From: Terracoccus luteus | Lineage (GTDB): Bacteria > Actinomycetota > Actinomycetes > Actinomycetales > Dermatophilaceae | DNA length: 64,000 nucleotides | Assembly (NCBI RefSeq): GCF_003635045.1 | Contig: NZ_RBXT01000001.1 | Coordinates: 3,782,001 to 3,846,000 of the forward strand | Reading direction: 5' to 3' | Shown: one piece after another, positions 34,594 through 43,919 of the stretch | How the letters are laid out: each line of letters begins with the position of its first letter | Numbering within the stretch: position 1 is the stretch's first letter | Program-made: the position numbers and the translations under genes | The notes under the pieces: generated by a model | Seen by the model: only the letters and a program-made list of their open reading frames with translations | Database searches by the model: none | What the model was told of the DNA's origin: nothing

Positions 34594-35145
34594 TCAGGTC
34601 CGTCCCGAGGGTGAGGGGCGCCCGCTGTCCGCCCCGCGGGACGGCTCGTCGGCCAGCTGCTGCTCGAGGTGCTCGAGCACGCCGCGGCAGGCCCGCTCGA
34701 CCTCGGCGAAGCAGCGCGCGAACTCCGGCTCTCCGCCGTACCAGGGGTCGCTCGTCTCGAGCGTTCCCTCGGCCACGGCCGTGGGGTCGAACTCGCGGGT
34801 GAGGTGGATCTTCGCGCGGTTGTGCGGCGTCCCGGCGGCCCGCTGGAGGAAGCGGACGTGGCCCTCGTCGGAGGCGAGCACGAGGTCGAGGTCGTCGAAC
34901 TCGGTGACGTCGAACTCGCGGGCCCGGTGACCGGTGCCGTCGTAGCCGTGCTCGGCCAGCACCTCGATGGTGCGGGGGTCGGCCTGCTCGCCGACGTGCC
35001 AGTCGCCGGTGCCGCTCGAGGTGATCGCGACCCGGTCGGCGAGGCCGGCGTCGTCGACCAGCCGCTCGAGGATGACGTGCCCCATGGGTGACCGACAGAT
35101 GTTGCCGCTGCACACGAACGTCACGCGGATGGGGCGGGCGGGCAT
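34594..35145 (-). CDS. Low-molecular-weight protein-tyrosine phosphatase
   Basis: A 183-residue phosphatase with the P-loop VCSGNICRSPMG (Cys-x5-Arg-Ser) at the N terminus and the general-acid loop SDPWYGG. Such enzymes dephosphorylate tyrosine on kinases of polysaccharide export or act as arsenate reductase relatives. The C terminus is a charged helix. Start at ATG 35145 (GGGGGCC upstream) or ATG 35154; an extension through the 12-bp repeats at 35257 is open but not credible. It heads a cluster with the VOC genes and purB. Confidence 0.9.
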   Translation of the reverse strand: MPARPIRVTFVCSGNICRSPMGHVILERLVDDAGLADRVAITSSGTGDWHVGEQADPRTIEVLAEHGYDGTGHRAREFDVTEFDDLDLVLASDEGHVRFLQRAAGTPHNRAKIHLTREFDPTAVAEGTLETSDPWYGGEPEFARCFAEVERACRGVLEHLEQQLADEPSRGADSGRPSPSGRT

Positions 35146-35256
35146 GGCCCCCATTGAAACACCGACGCCACCGCGCGTCTCGACCTGGTCTCGTGACGGC
35201 TCGCCGTGTTGGCCCGGCGTCGCCCGCCGCGGTCCGGATGCCGGTCGGCGGGCAGG

Positions 35257-35301
35257 GCGGTCGGCCGTGCGGTCGGCCGTGCGGTCGGCCGTGCGGTCGG
35301 C
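35257..35301. repeat. 12-bp tandem repeat
   Basis: GCGGTCGGCCGT is repeated 3.75 times (35257, 35269, 35281, partial from 35293), without mismatches, in the gap between the divergent phosphatase and SnoaL-like genes. Confidence 0.9.
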
Positions 35302-35343
35302 AGAGTCGTCGGCTCTGTCGGTGGCCGGTGCCATGGTCTGCGC

Positions 35344-35754
35344 ATGAGCACGACAGCCCTCGAGAGCCTCTGCGAACGACTCTGCGCCGCGGTCGCCGCC
35401 GGTGACCTCGACGCCGTCGTCGACCTCTACGCCGCCGACGCCGTCGTCAGCCTGGCGCACGGGCGGGAGGCGGCGGGCTCGGCCGCCATCCGCGCGGCGT
35501 GGGCCGCCGCCCTTGCCTCCGGGCTCGACCTCACCGGCGGCGGGGTCTCGTCCACCCGCGTCGTCGTCTGCGGCGCGCTGGCCATGACCTCGGCCACCGG
35601 CTCCGACGGCGTCGTCCGCACGCAGGTGGCCCGGCTCGTCGACGGGCGCTGGACGTGGTGGCGCGACGGCAGCCACCTCGCCCACGTCGAGCTGCCGCCC
35701 GCCGGCGAGGTGGGAGCAGAGGTGGGCGCAGAGGTCGCCCTCGAGGTGGCGTAG
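35344..35754 (+). CDS. SnoaL/NTF2-like protein
   Basis: A 136-residue protein with the cone-shaped NTF2-like pattern: LCERLCAAVAAGDLDAVVDLYAADAVV, then a beta-rich half with TQVARLVDGRWTWWRDGSHLAHVE. Members include polyketide cyclases and many proteins of unknown function. The tail has GAEVGAEVALEVA. Its stop codon TAG forms part of the -10 box of the next gene. Function not assignable. Confidence 0.78.
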   Translation: MSTTALESLCERLCAAVAAGDLDAVVDLYAADAVVSLAHGREAAGSAAIRAAWAAALASGLDLTGGGVSSTRVVVCGALAMTSATGSDGVVRTQVARLVDGRWTWWRDGSHLAHVELPPAGEVGAEVGAEVALEVA

Positions 35755-35764
35755 GTTCGAGCGA

Positions 35765-37180
35765 GTGACACCTCCGCCCGACCCGGGGACCGACCCGCTC
35801 GTCGACCCCTTCGGTGACCCGCTCGGTGACCCGCTCGGTGACCCGCAGACGCTGCCCGGTCCGGGTGGCACGCCCACCCCTCGTCGGTCGCACTTCGTCG
35901 ACGTCACGCCCCTGCGGGTCAGCCCCGCCTTCGCGCGGCTCTGGTTCGGCAACTCGCTCGCGGGTGTCGGCACCTTCGTGACGACGACGGCGGTCGGCCT
36001 CAACATCTACGACCTGACCGGCTCCACCTTCGCCGTCTCGCTCGTCGCCACCTTTTCGCTGCTGCCGATGATCGTCGCCGGTCTCTATGGCGGCGCCATC
36101 GCCGACCGGTTCGACCGTCGGTCGGTCGCCCTCTCGAGCTCGCTCGTCGCGTGGCTGGCCACCGTGTCGCTCGCCCTCATCGCCTGGGGCGACGTACGGG
36201 TGCTGTGGCCGTTCTACGTCATCACGACCGTGCAGGCCGTCGCCGCCACCATCGCCTCGGCCACCCGCCAGGCCATCACGCCCCGGCTGCTCCCCAAGGA
36301 GCTGCTGCCCAAGGCGGCGGCCCTCATGGGCATCTCGTCGGGCTTCATGGTGACGGTCGGCCCCGGCATCGCCGGCGTGCTCGTCGCCCACGTCGGGTAC
36401 GCGTGGACCTACTCGGTCGACGTCCTGCTCTTCTTCGCCGGTCTTTTCGGCCTGTGGACCCTGCCGCGCATCCGGCCCACCGGCGACCACCTGCCGGCGG
36501 GCGGCTTCCGCTCGGTCGTCGACGGGCTCTCGCACCTGCGTCGGGCGCCGAACGTGCGCATGAGCTTCGTCGTCGACATCATCGCCATGACCTTCGGTCA
36601 GCCCATGGTGCTCTTCCCGGCCGTCGGTGCCGTCGTCATCGGCGGCGGCTCGGTGACCGCCGGCGTGCTGCTCGCCTCCTTCGCCGTCGGCAGCATCGTC
36701 TCGAGCCTCGGCTCCGGCCGGGTCACCGACCTGCGGTGGCAGGGGCGGGCCATCCGCAACGCCATCGCCGTCTACGGCCTCGCCGTGCTCGCCCTCGGTC
36801 TCGTGCTCGCCGTCGTCATGCTCGGCGGGCACTCCGTCGACTCGAGCGACTTCGCCGACGTCAACCGCCCGGCCCTCGCCCTCGCCGCCGTCGCGCTCGC
36901 GGTCGCGGGCGGGTCCGACAACATCAGCGCCATCTTCCGCCAGTCGATCCTGCAGGCGGCCGTGCCCGACCACCTGCGCGGCCGCACGCAGGGCGTCTTC
37001 ACCGTCGTCGTGACGGGCGGCCCGCGCCTCGGCCAGATGTTCGCCGGCTCGCTCGCGACCCTGACGGCCACGTGGGTGCCGCCGGTCGTCGGTGGCGTCC
37101 TCGTCGTGGTGCTCGTCGTCTGGTCGGTGTCGCGGGTCGCGAGCTTCCGCGACTACGACTCCCTGCACCCACAGCCCTGA
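35765..37180 (+). CDS. MFS transporter (EntS/TetV-like)
   Basis: A 471-residue major facilitator with about twelve helices. The A motif between helices 2 and 3 is GGAIADRFDRRSVAL. The sequence resembles the group that includes the enterobactin exporter EntS and actinobacterial drug exporters. The first 40 residues are cytosolic and carry GDPL repeats from a 12-bp tandem. It starts at GTG 35765, seven bases after TAGGTT (35752-35757), so it is probably leaderless, and the promoter overlaps the stop of the upstream gene. Substrate unknown. Confidence 0.9.
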   Translation: MTPPPDPGTDPLVDPFGDPLGDPLGDPQTLPGPGGTPTPRRSHFVDVTPLRVSPAFARLWFGNSLAGVGTFVTTTAVGLNIYDLTGSTFAVSLVATFSLLPMIVAGLYGGAIADRFDRRSVALSSSLVAWLATVSLALIAWGDVRVLWPFYVITTVQAVAATIASATRQAITPRLLPKELLPKAAALMGISSGFMVTVGPGIAGVLVAHVGYAWTYSVDVLLFFAGLFGLWTLPRIRPTGDHLPAGGFRSVVDGLSHLRRAPNVRMSFVVDIIAMTFGQPMVLFPAVGAVVIGGGSVTAGVLLASFAVGSIVSSLGSGRVTDLRWQGRAIRNAIAVYGLAVLALGLVLAVVMLGGHSVDSSDFADVNRPALALAAVALAVAGGSDNISAIFRQSILQAAVPDHLRGRTQGVFTVVVTGGPRLGQMFAGSLATLTATWVPPVVGGVLVVVLVVWSVSRVASFRDYDSLHPQP

Positions 37181-37265
37181 GCCACCGGCCGTCACTGGTC
37201 GGTCTCGTCGGTCTCGTCGTGACGCATCGGCCCGCCTGACAGGATGCCGGGGTGGTGACGAGGTC

Positions 37266-38048
37266 GTGACGGCAGCCTGGGCGGGGGTCGGCGCGGCGTA
37301 CGCGCGCTCGTTCGCATCGCTCTGCGAGGGCACGGTGCCGCTGCTGCTGGACCGCACGCCGGACGGCGACCACCTCGACGTCGGGTGCGGGGCGGGCGCC
37401 CTGGCCCGGGCGGCCGCGGGGCGGGGTCGCCGGGTGCTCGCCGTCGACTCCGACCCCGAGATGGTCGCCCTCGCGCGCGAAGCCACCGTGGGTCTCGGTG
37501 TGCGGGTCTCGCAGGCGGCCCTGCCCACCCTCGCGATCGCCTCCGGGTCGGCCGACGCCGTTACGGCCAACTTCGTCGTCAACCACGTGCCCGACCCGTG
37601 GGCCGCCGTCGCCGAGCTGGCCCGCGTCGTGCGCCCCGGCGGCCGGCTCGCGGTGACGTCGTGGACGAGCGCCCCCACGGCGCAGGCGGTCCTGTTCCGA
37701 CGGGCCTTCGAGGCGTCGGGGGCGCGCCCCGTGCCCGGTCAGCGGCTCCCCGAGCACCTCGACTACGACCGGTCGGCCGACGGGCTCGTCGACCTGCTCG
37801 CGGGCGGCGGCCTGCGGGTCGTCGACGGGGGCGAGCACCGCTGGGACTGGCACGTCGACGAGCAGGCCCTGCTCACCGGCATCCGGGGCGGGGTGGGTGC
37901 CGTCGGGCAGACCTACCTGGCCCAGAACGAGGAGGTCCGCCGCCGGTTCGAAGGCGAGCTGCACGTGCTCGCGGCCGGCCTCGACGCCGACCCGCAGGGG
38001 CGGGTCGTGCTGCCGAGCGTGGCGGCGTACGCGGTCGCCGCGGCCTGA
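37266..38048 (+). CDS. SAM-dependent methyltransferase (class I)
   Basis: A 260-residue methyltransferase of the UbiE/type 11 kind: motif I HLDVGCGAGALARAAAGRG, motif II VLAVDSDPEMVALA, motif III-like PGGRLAVTSW. I start at GTG 37266 (GACGAGG upstream); longer frames begin inside the MFS gene. The substrate is not predictable. It is followed convergently by galE with a 12-bp gap. Confidence 0.87.
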   Translation: MTAAWAGVGAAYARSFASLCEGTVPLLLDRTPDGDHLDVGCGAGALARAAAGRGRRVLAVDSDPEMVALAREATVGLGVRVSQAALPTLAIASGSADAVTANFVVNHVPDPWAAVAELARVVRPGGRLAVTSWTSAPTAQAVLFRRAFEASGARPVPGQRLPEHLDYDRSADGLVDLLAGGGLRVVDGGEHRWDWHVDEQALLTGIRGGVGAVGQTYLAQNEEVRRRFEGELHVLAAGLDADPQGRVVLPSVAAYAVAAA

Positions 38049-38060
38049 CGGGCGGTCGGC

Positions 38061-39083
38061 TCAGCCGTCGGAGTCGGGGTAGCCGTTCGGGTTGCCGCTC
38101 TGCCAGCGCCACTGGTCGACGCAGATGTCGTCCATGGTGCGGGTGGCGGTCCAGCCGAGCTCGCGGTTGGCCTTCGACGGGTCGGCGAAGCTGGCCGGCA
38201 GGTCGCCGGGTCGCCGGGGGGCGACCTCGTAGGGGAGGGTGCGCCCGGCCGCTCGCTCGAACGCGTGCAGCACCTCGAGCACGCTCTGCGGCTCGCCGGT
38301 GCCGAGGTTCCACGTCGACACCGCGTCGTCGGTGCGGCCGAGGGCGGTGAGCGCCGCGAGGTGCCCGGCCGCGAGGTCCTCGACGTGGATGTAGTCGCGC
38401 AGACACGTACCGTCAGGCGTCGGGTAGTCGTCACCGAAGATCATGAGCTTCTCGCGCCGCCCCACGGCCACCTGGGCGATGAACGGCATGAGGTTGTTCG
38501 GGATGCCGGACGGGTCCTCGCCGATGGTGCCGCTGGCGTGGGCGCCGACGGGGTTGAAGTAGCGCAGCAGTGCGATGCGCCACGACGGGTCGGAGACGGC
38601 GACGTCGCGCAGGATCTGCTCGATCATGACCTTGGTCCAGCCGTACGGACTCGTCGCCGACGTCGCGAGGTCCTCGGTGAACGGGGGCTCGTTCTCGCCG
38701 TAGACGGTGGCCGACGAGCTGAAGACGAGCTTGCTCACGCCGTGCCGGCGCATCGCCCGCACGAGCGAGAAGGTGCTCTCGAGGTTGTTCTCGTAGTACT
38801 CGAGGGGCAGCTGGACGCTCTCGCCCACGGCCTTGAGGCCGGCGAAGTGGATGACCGCGTCGACGGGCTCGTGGGCGAAGAGGTGCTCGGTCTTGTCGAC
38901 GTCGCGCAGGTCGAACGAGTGCACCGGTAGGTGCGCGCCGGTCAGCGACTCGAGCCGGTTGACCACGGTCGGCTTGCTGTTGGCGAAGTTGTCGACGATG
39001 AGCACGTCGTGCCCGGCCGCCACGAGCTGGACCACGGTGTGCGAGCCGATGTAACCGGCCCCTCCACTCACGAGTACGCGCAT
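38061..39083 (-). CDS. galE: UDP-glucose 4-epimerase
   Basis: Interconverts UDP-glucose and UDP-galactose for the Leloir pathway and surface sugars. The 340-residue enzyme has the NAD motif VSGGAGYIGSHTV at the N terminus, the catalytic Ser-Tyr-Lys set (FSSSATVYGE and SPYGWTKVMIE), and the UDP-sugar contact YFNPVGAHASGTIGEDP. The message is probably leaderless: TAGGCT (39095-39090) is six bases before ATG 39083. It stands alone rather than with galT/galK. Confidence 0.96.
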   Translation of the reverse strand: MRVLVSGGAGYIGSHTVVQLVAAGHDVLIVDNFANSKPTVVNRLESLTGAHLPVHSFDLRDVDKTEHLFAHEPVDAVIHFAGLKAVGESVQLPLEYYENNLESTFSLVRAMRRHGVSKLVFSSSATVYGENEPPFTEDLATSATSPYGWTKVMIEQILRDVAVSDPSWRIALLRYFNPVGAHASGTIGEDPSGIPNNLMPFIAQVAVGRREKLMIFGDDYPTPDGTCLRDYIHVEDLAAGHLAALTALGRTDDAVSTWNLGTGEPQSVLEVLHAFERAAGRTLPYEVAPRRPGDLPASFADPSKANRELGWTATRTMDDICVDQWRWQSGNPNGYPDSDG

Positions 39084-39163
39084 GCCCGCAGCCTAGCCAC
39101 GTGGCCGCGAGGTCCACGACCGTCGGCGGCAGGCCTGTCCCGGCCCTCGGGGTCTGACCGCGC

Positions 39164-40081
39164 TCACGCCAGCTCGGCGGACCAGGCGACCGTGAGCAGG
39201 GCCACCGGAAGGGCGAGCACGAGAGCCGCGGCGAGGTACACCAGGCCCGCGGCGACCCGCGGTGGCAGGCCGACCACCGGTCCGCCCTCGAGCAGCCCGA
39301 TGCGCACCGCGGCGTCGGCCGCCGTGTCGGTCATGCCGAGGGTCCCGTCGGGCCGGCCGGCGCCCACCATGGCGACGATGGCCCGCGCGGTCGGCACGAC
39401 ACCGACCGCCTTGACGGCGGCGCGGTCGGCGAGCACCTCGATGAGCAGCGTCACCGACCGCAACGCGGACTCGCACCGCACGAACGCGGGCACCGCCTCG
39501 TGCGCGACGGTGAAGAACTCGAGGACGAGGTCGTGCCGGGCCACGAGGTGAGCCCGCTCGTGGGCGAGCACGGCGTCGAGCTCGACCGGTGCGAGCGACT
39601 CGACGGCTCCGCGCGTGACGACGACCCGGTGCTGCAGGCCGGGCACGCAGTAGGCGGTGGGGGTCTCGGCGGCCAGGACCCGGAGCCGGTCGCGGCGCGC
39701 CTGCTCGGGGTCGACGGCATCCGTGATGTCGGGGGTGGCGAGCAGGTCGACGAGCTCGCGCTGGCGACGCCGGCTCGCGCGCAGGCCACGCCCGACGCGG
39801 TCGCCGGACAGGGCCAGCCGGGCCGCCACCGACCCGCTCACGGCGGCGGCCAGCAGCACGGGCCAGACGCTGTCGACCCGGCTCGGCCCGGCGACGAGGC
39901 CGAGGACGGCGGCCGGGGCGGTGAAGAGCGCGGCGACGACGGCGGCGAGGGCGGTCGACTGCCACAGCACGAGGGCGGGTCGGGGGACCCGACGCAGCGC
40001 GGTGGCACGGGCCAGCAGCCGCGGGACGGGCCACGCGAGCACGACCGCGAGGACGGCGAGGACTGCGACGTGGACGTTCAG
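39164..40081 (-). CDS. M56 (BlaR1-like) membrane metallopeptidase
   Basis: A membrane zinc protease of the M56 family with the motif VLAHERAHLVARHD (HExxH) and the third-ligand segment LIEVLADRAAV. Hydrophobic segments lie at the N terminus, near 40-60, near 75-95 and at the C terminus. It lacks the extracellular penicillin-binding sensor of BlaR1. The hydrophobic first helix LNVHVAVLAVLAVVLAWPVP reads back to a CTG at 40081 that overlaps the blaI stop (CTGA); no ATG/GTG/TTG lies there. A conservative start is GTG 40042. It probably inactivates the BlaI repressor encoded just upstream. Confidence 0.85.
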   Translation of the reverse strand: MNVHVAVLAVLAVVLAWPVPRLLARATALRRVPRPALVLWQSTALAAVVAALFTAPAAVLGLVAGPSRVDSVWPVLLAAAVSGSVAARLALSGDRVGRGLRASRRRQRELVDLLATPDITDAVDPEQARRDRLRVLAAETPTAYCVPGLQHRVVVTRGAVESLAPVELDAVLAHERAHLVARHDLVLEFFTVAHEAVPAFVRCESALRSVTLLIEVLADRAAVKAVGVVPTARAIVAMVGAGRPDGTLGMTDTAADAAVRIGLLEGGPVVGLPPRVAAGLVYLAAALVLALPVALLTVAWSAELA

Positions 40082-40494
40082 CGACGACCCTCGGGGTCGG
40101 CCGCCTGCCGCGCCTCGAGGTCGGCCAGGGCGGCACGCAGGGCGGCGACGTCCTCGGGCGTGGAGGAGTCGACGAAGTGCAGCAGGGCACCGCGGCGCTG
40201 CTCGCCCGCCAGCTCGCCGAGGGTCTGGTGCAGCGTGTCGGAGGTGAGCTGCTCACGCGACGCGGCGGCGAGGTAGCGCCAGGCGCGACCGTCGCGCTCG
40301 CGCTGCACGAGGCCCTTCTTGGCCATCCGGTCGAGGACCGTCATGAGGGTCGTGTAGGCGAGGCCGCGCTCGACACCGATCGCGTCGTGCACCTCGCGCA
40401 CGGTGACGCCGCCCGCCTGCTCGGCCTGCGCCCAGAGGTGCTCGATGACCGCGCGCTCGAGGTCGCCCAGCACGGTGCGTCGCGAGGTCTTCAT
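40078..40494 (-). CDS. BlaI/MecI family repressor
   Basis: A 138-residue penicillinase-repressor-type regulator: winged helix with LGDLERAVIEHLWAQAEQAGGVTVREVHDAI and TTLMTVLDRMAKKGLVQRERDGRAWRYL, then a C-terminal dimerisation helix where family members are cleaved. Its ATG overlaps the cydC stop (ATGA at 40491), so it is translated as part of the cyd operon. Two palindromes at the cydA promoter (46553-46586) resemble BlaI boxes, suggesting that it represses the whole operon. No beta-lactamase gene is present. Confidence 0.92.
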   Translation of the reverse strand: MKTSRRTVLGDLERAVIEHLWAQAEQAGGVTVREVHDAIGVERGLAYTTLMTVLDRMAKKGLVQRERDGRAWRYLAAASREQLTSDTLHQTLGELAGEQRRGALLHFVDSSTPEDVAALRAALADLEARQAADPEGRR

Positions 40495-42329
40495 GGTGCG
40501 TCCACACTATCCGGCGCGGTCGGGTGGCCCCGGCCGAGGTCGACGACCCGGTCGAACAGGTCGGCGCCGTCGGGGCGGTGGGTCACCATGACGACCGTGC
40601 GGTCGGGCACGGCGAGCAGGTCGACGAGGACGGCCCGCGCGGTCGGCGCGTCGAGGTGGGCGACCGGCTCGTCCAGCAGCAGCACCGGCCGGCGGCTCAG
40701 CACGGCACGCGCGACGGCGAGGCGCGCACGCTCGCCGCCGGAGAGGCCGCGGCCACCGGTCCCGAGCACGGTGTCGAGCCCGTCGGGCAGCCCGGCGAGC
40801 AGGGGGGCGAGGCCCGCCGACGTGAGAGCCGCGGTCAGGGCGTCGTCGTCGGCCTCGGGGCGGGCGAGCAGCAGGTTGGCGCGCAGCGTCGAGGCGAAGA
40901 CGTGCGGGTCGTCGTCGACGAGGGCGACCTGCGCCCGCACGGACGACAGGGTGAGGTCGGTGACGTCGACGCCGTCCCATGCGTACCGACCGGCGACCGG
41001 GTCGAGGTGGCGGGCCTGCACCGCGAGCAGCGTCGACTTGCCACTGCCGTTGGGGCCGGTGACGAGCACTCGCGAGCCGAAGGGGAGATCGAGGTCGACC
41101 GGTCCGAGGTCGGGGGAGTCGCGACGGATGCCGTCGGAGTCGTCAGTGCCGTCAGTGCCCCACGCCGCGGCGACCCCGTCGAGGCGCAGGTGTGGCCGGG
41201 CCTCCGGGCCGCCGTCGGCGTCCTCGGCGGCCTCGATGACGGCGACCGCGACGGCGACCGCGACGGCGCCGGGACGCTCGACGACGGCGGGTGGCATCGA
41301 GGTCAGGGCCCGCACCCGCTGCGACGCCGCGCTCGCCCGGGCCCGGGCCCGCATCGCGTCGACGAGCGGCGCGACGGCGTCGGCCACGGCGACCGGGGTG
41401 ACGACGAGCAGGGCCGTCACCGGGGTGGGCAGCCCCAGTCCTCCCACGACGACCGCGACCCACGCCACGGTGCCCGCCACGGCGACGGGGAACAGGGCGG
41501 AGGCCGTCGCCCGGCCACGGCTCGTGCGCCGGGTGGCTGCGGTGAGCACCGCCTGCGCCGCGTCGAGACGTCGGAGAACGGTGGGCCACGCGCCCACGGC
41601 CTGCAGCTCGCTCGCCTGGGTGGTGGCGAGCTGGGTCAGCCCCGTGACGTCGGCCCGGGCGTCGAGCAGCGCTGTGAGGGAGCGGCTCTCGAGCCGTGCC
41701 GCGACGAGGCACCCCAGCACGACGACGACGGCGAGGGTCACGAGGGCCAGACCCGCAGGCGGGGCGAGGGCGGTCGTCAGGGCCACCGTGGCCACGCCGG
41801 CGACGGCGGTCGACACGACGGGCACGGTCACCCGCACCTGCGCCTCGACCTCGTCGGTGAGGTCGTCGACGACCCCCGTGAGCACGTCGCTGCGGCGGCG
41901 CCGGCCGAGCCGGGCGGGCGTCAGCGGGACGAGCGCCCGGTACACCGCGGTGCGCCGCTCGGCGAGGGCGCCGAGGGCGGCGTCGTGGCTGAGGAGGCGC
42001 TCCCAGTAGCGGAACACCGGGCGCGCCATGCCGAACGCCCGCACGGCGACGATGGCGGTGAGCAGGGTGAGGATGACCGGGCGCTGGTCGGCGCGCACGA
42101 TGAGCCAGCCCGACGTCGCCGTCAGGGCGATGCCGGATGCCGTGGCCACCCCGCCGATGAGCCCTGCCTTGGCGACGGGGCCCGGGAGGACGTCGCGGAC
42201 GGTCCGGCGGCGTCGGCCGGCCGGCCGTTCCTCGCGGGTGGCGGCGCCGGCAGGGCCGTCCGGGCCGTCCGGGCCGGTGTCGACCGACGGTCGGCCGGCG
42301 GTGGTCGGGTCGGCGGGGGTCGTGGTCAT
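40491..42329 (-). CDS. cydC: Thiol-reductant ABC exporter subunit CydC
   Basis: Half of the heterodimeric CydDC exporter, which moves glutathione/cysteine-type thiols out and is needed for assembly of cytochrome bd. The 612-residue chain has an N-terminal tail rich in Pro/Gly/Asp, six hydrophobic segments and an ATPase domain with Walker A GPNGSGKST, signature LSGGERARLAVARAVL and LLLDEPVAHLD. A low-complexity linker contains a run of alternating Val-Ala coded by a 12-bp repeat. ATGA overlaps join it to cydD before and blaI after. Confidence 0.93.
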   Translation of the reverse strand: MTTTPADPTTAGRPSVDTGPDGPDGPAGAATREERPAGRRRRTVRDVLPGPVAKAGLIGGVATASGIALTATSGWLIVRADQRPVILTLLTAIVAVRAFGMARPVFRYWERLLSHDAALGALAERRTAVYRALVPLTPARLGRRRRSDVLTGVVDDLTDEVEAQVRVTVPVVSTAVAGVATVALTTALAPPAGLALVTLAVVVVLGCLVAARLESRSLTALLDARADVTGLTQLATTQASELQAVGAWPTVLRRLDAAQAVLTAATRRTSRGRATASALFPVAVAGTVAWVAVVVGGLGLPTPVTALLVVTPVAVADAVAPLVDAMRARARASAASQRVRALTSMPPAVVERPGAVAVAVAVAVIEAAEDADGGPEARPHLRLDGVAAAWGTDGTDDSDGIRRDSPDLGPVDLDLPFGSRVLVTGPNGSGKSTLLAVQARHLDPVAGRYAWDGVDVTDLTLSSVRAQVALVDDDPHVFASTLRANLLLARPEADDDALTAALTSAGLAPLLAGLPDGLDTVLGTGGRGLSGGERARLAVARAVLSRRPVLLLDEPVAHLDAPTARAVLVDLLAVPDRTVVMVTHRPDGADLFDRVVDLGRGHPTAPDSVDAP

Positions 42330-43918
42330 GCCGTGGCCGCCTCTCGGGCGAGGTGCAGGCGCACGACGTGGTCGGCGCGGGCGAGCAGCTCGTCGGTGTG
42401 GGTGACGACGACGACGACGGCGCGGTCGCGGGCGAGGCCGACGACGAGGTCGACCAGCGGCGCCACCGAGTCGGCGTCGACGTGGGCCGTGGGTTCGTCG
42501 AGCAGCAGCACCGGTTCGGGTGCGAGCACCGCCCGGGCCAGGGCGAGACGCTGACGCTGCCCGGCGCTGAGGCCGGCACCGTCGTCTCCCAGCGGCGTGT
42601 CGAGTGCCCGGGGTAGCGCCGCCACGACGCCGTCGGCCCCGACGGCGCGCAGCGCCGACCAGAGCTCGCCGTCCGTCGCGGGGTGGGCGACGGTCAGCGA
42701 CTCGCGGACGGTGCCGGCGGCGAGGAAGGGGCGCTGGGTGAGCAGGTGCGCCGGGGCCGCACGCACGGCCCCTGACACCGGTCTCCGCAGCCCGGCGACG
42801 AGCTCGAGCAACGTCGACTTGCCGCAGCCCGACGGCCCCACGACGACCGTGAGACCCGGCCCGGCGTCGAGGTCGAGATCACGCAGCACCGCGACGCTGC
42901 TGCCCGGGTGGGCGTACGTCACCCCACGCAGGCTGAGCCCGCCGCGCGGGTCGGGGCGGGCGGCGCCCGCGGGCTCACCGGCATCCGGTGAGAGCTCGTC
43001 GAGGATGCCGGTCAGCGCGACGGATCCGTCGGCGGCCGTGTGGAACTCGGCGCCGACGCGACGCACCGGCCAGTACGCCTCGGGGGCGAGGAGGATGGCG
43101 ACGAGGCCGGCGCCGAGGGGCATGGAGCCGTGCGACAGGCGCAGCCCCACGGTGACGGCGACGAGGGCGACCGAGAGGGTGGCGAGCAGCTCGAGGGCCG
43201 CCGAGCTGAGGAAGGCGAGGCGCAGGGTGCGCATCGTCGCCCGGCGGTGGCGCGCGCTGACGTCGTGGACGACCTCGACCTGGCGCTCGGCGCGGCCGTA
43301 CCCGACGAGGGTCGGCAGACCGCGGACGACGTCGAGGAAGTGGCCGGACAGGCCTCGCAGGGCCGCCCAGCGGCGGTCGGTGGCGTCGGCGGTGGCGCGT
43401 CCGATGAGGGCGGCGAACAGCGGCAGCAGCGGCAGGGTGAGCGCGACGACGACGGCGCTGGGCCAGTCGACGACGAGGAGGGTGGCCACGGCGAGACCGG
43501 GCACGACGGCCGCCGTGACGAGGGCGGGCAGGAAACGGGCGGCGTAGGGCTCGACGGCCGACGCGCCCGCGGTGGCGAGGGTGGCGGCGGCCGTGGGGTC
43601 CGGACGGGAGTCGGCGTCCAGGTGCGACCAGCGACGCAGCAGCGCCGAGCGGAGGGCGGTCGAGACCCGGACGCCGGCCATGGCCCCGACCGACTCGGTG
43701 GCGGCGGAGAGGGCGGCGCGCGCGGCGAAGAGGGCGAGCAGCCAGAGCACCGGACCCGTCACGGGCCGCCGCTCGACGACCGCGACGACGACGGCGGACA
43801 GGGCGAAGGCCGTCGCCACGGTGGCGACGCCGGACGCGACGCCGACCGCCCCGAGGGCGAGCACCGGTCGCCGGCTCTCGGGGACCTCGCGGAGCAGCCG
43901 CAGGTCGAAGGGGCGCAC
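42326..43918 (-). CDS. cydD: Thiol-reductant ABC exporter subunit CydD
   Basis: Partner of CydC, 530 residues, with the membrane domain first (for example LGAVGVASGVATVATAFALSAVVV) and then the ATPase domain: Walker A GPSGCGKST, signature LSAGQRQRLALARAVL, Walker B LLLDEPTAHVD. It is somewhat shorter than CydD of E. coli (588). The start is GTG 43918, one base after the cydB stop; the cydC ATG overlaps its stop codon. Confidence 0.93.
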   Translation of the reverse strand: MRPFDLRLLREVPESRRPVLALGAVGVASGVATVATAFALSAVVVAVVERRPVTGPVLWLLALFAARAALSAATESVGAMAGVRVSTALRSALLRRWSHLDADSRPDPTAAATLATAGASAVEPYAARFLPALVTAAVVPGLAVATLLVVDWPSAVVVALTLPLLPLFAALIGRATADATDRRWAALRGLSGHFLDVVRGLPTLVGYGRAERQVEVVHDVSARHRRATMRTLRLAFLSSAALELLATLSVALVAVTVGLRLSHGSMPLGAGLVAILLAPEAYWPVRRVGAEFHTAADGSVALTGILDELSPDAGEPAGAARPDPRGGLSLRGVTYAHPGSSVAVLRDLDLDAGPGLTVVVGPSGCGKSTLLELVAGLRRPVSGAVRAAPAHLLTQRPFLAAGTVRESLTVAHPATDGELWSALRAVGADGVVAALPRALDTPLGDDGAGLSAGQRQRLALARAVLAPEPVLLLDEPTAHVDADSVAPLVDLVVGLARDRAVVVVVTHTDELLARADHVVRLHLAREAATA

Positions 43919-43919
43919 G

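Noticed and set aside
35145-35340. N-terminal extension of the tyrosine phosphatase with TADR repeats
   Set aside because: It is the translation of the intergenic 12-bp array; the catalytic P-loop must lie close to the N terminus in this family.
40078-40494. Beta-lactam resistance locus because of the BlaI/M56 pair
   Set aside because: No beta-lactamase or PBP gene nearby and the M56 protein has no penicillin-binding domain; the operon partner is cytochrome bd.
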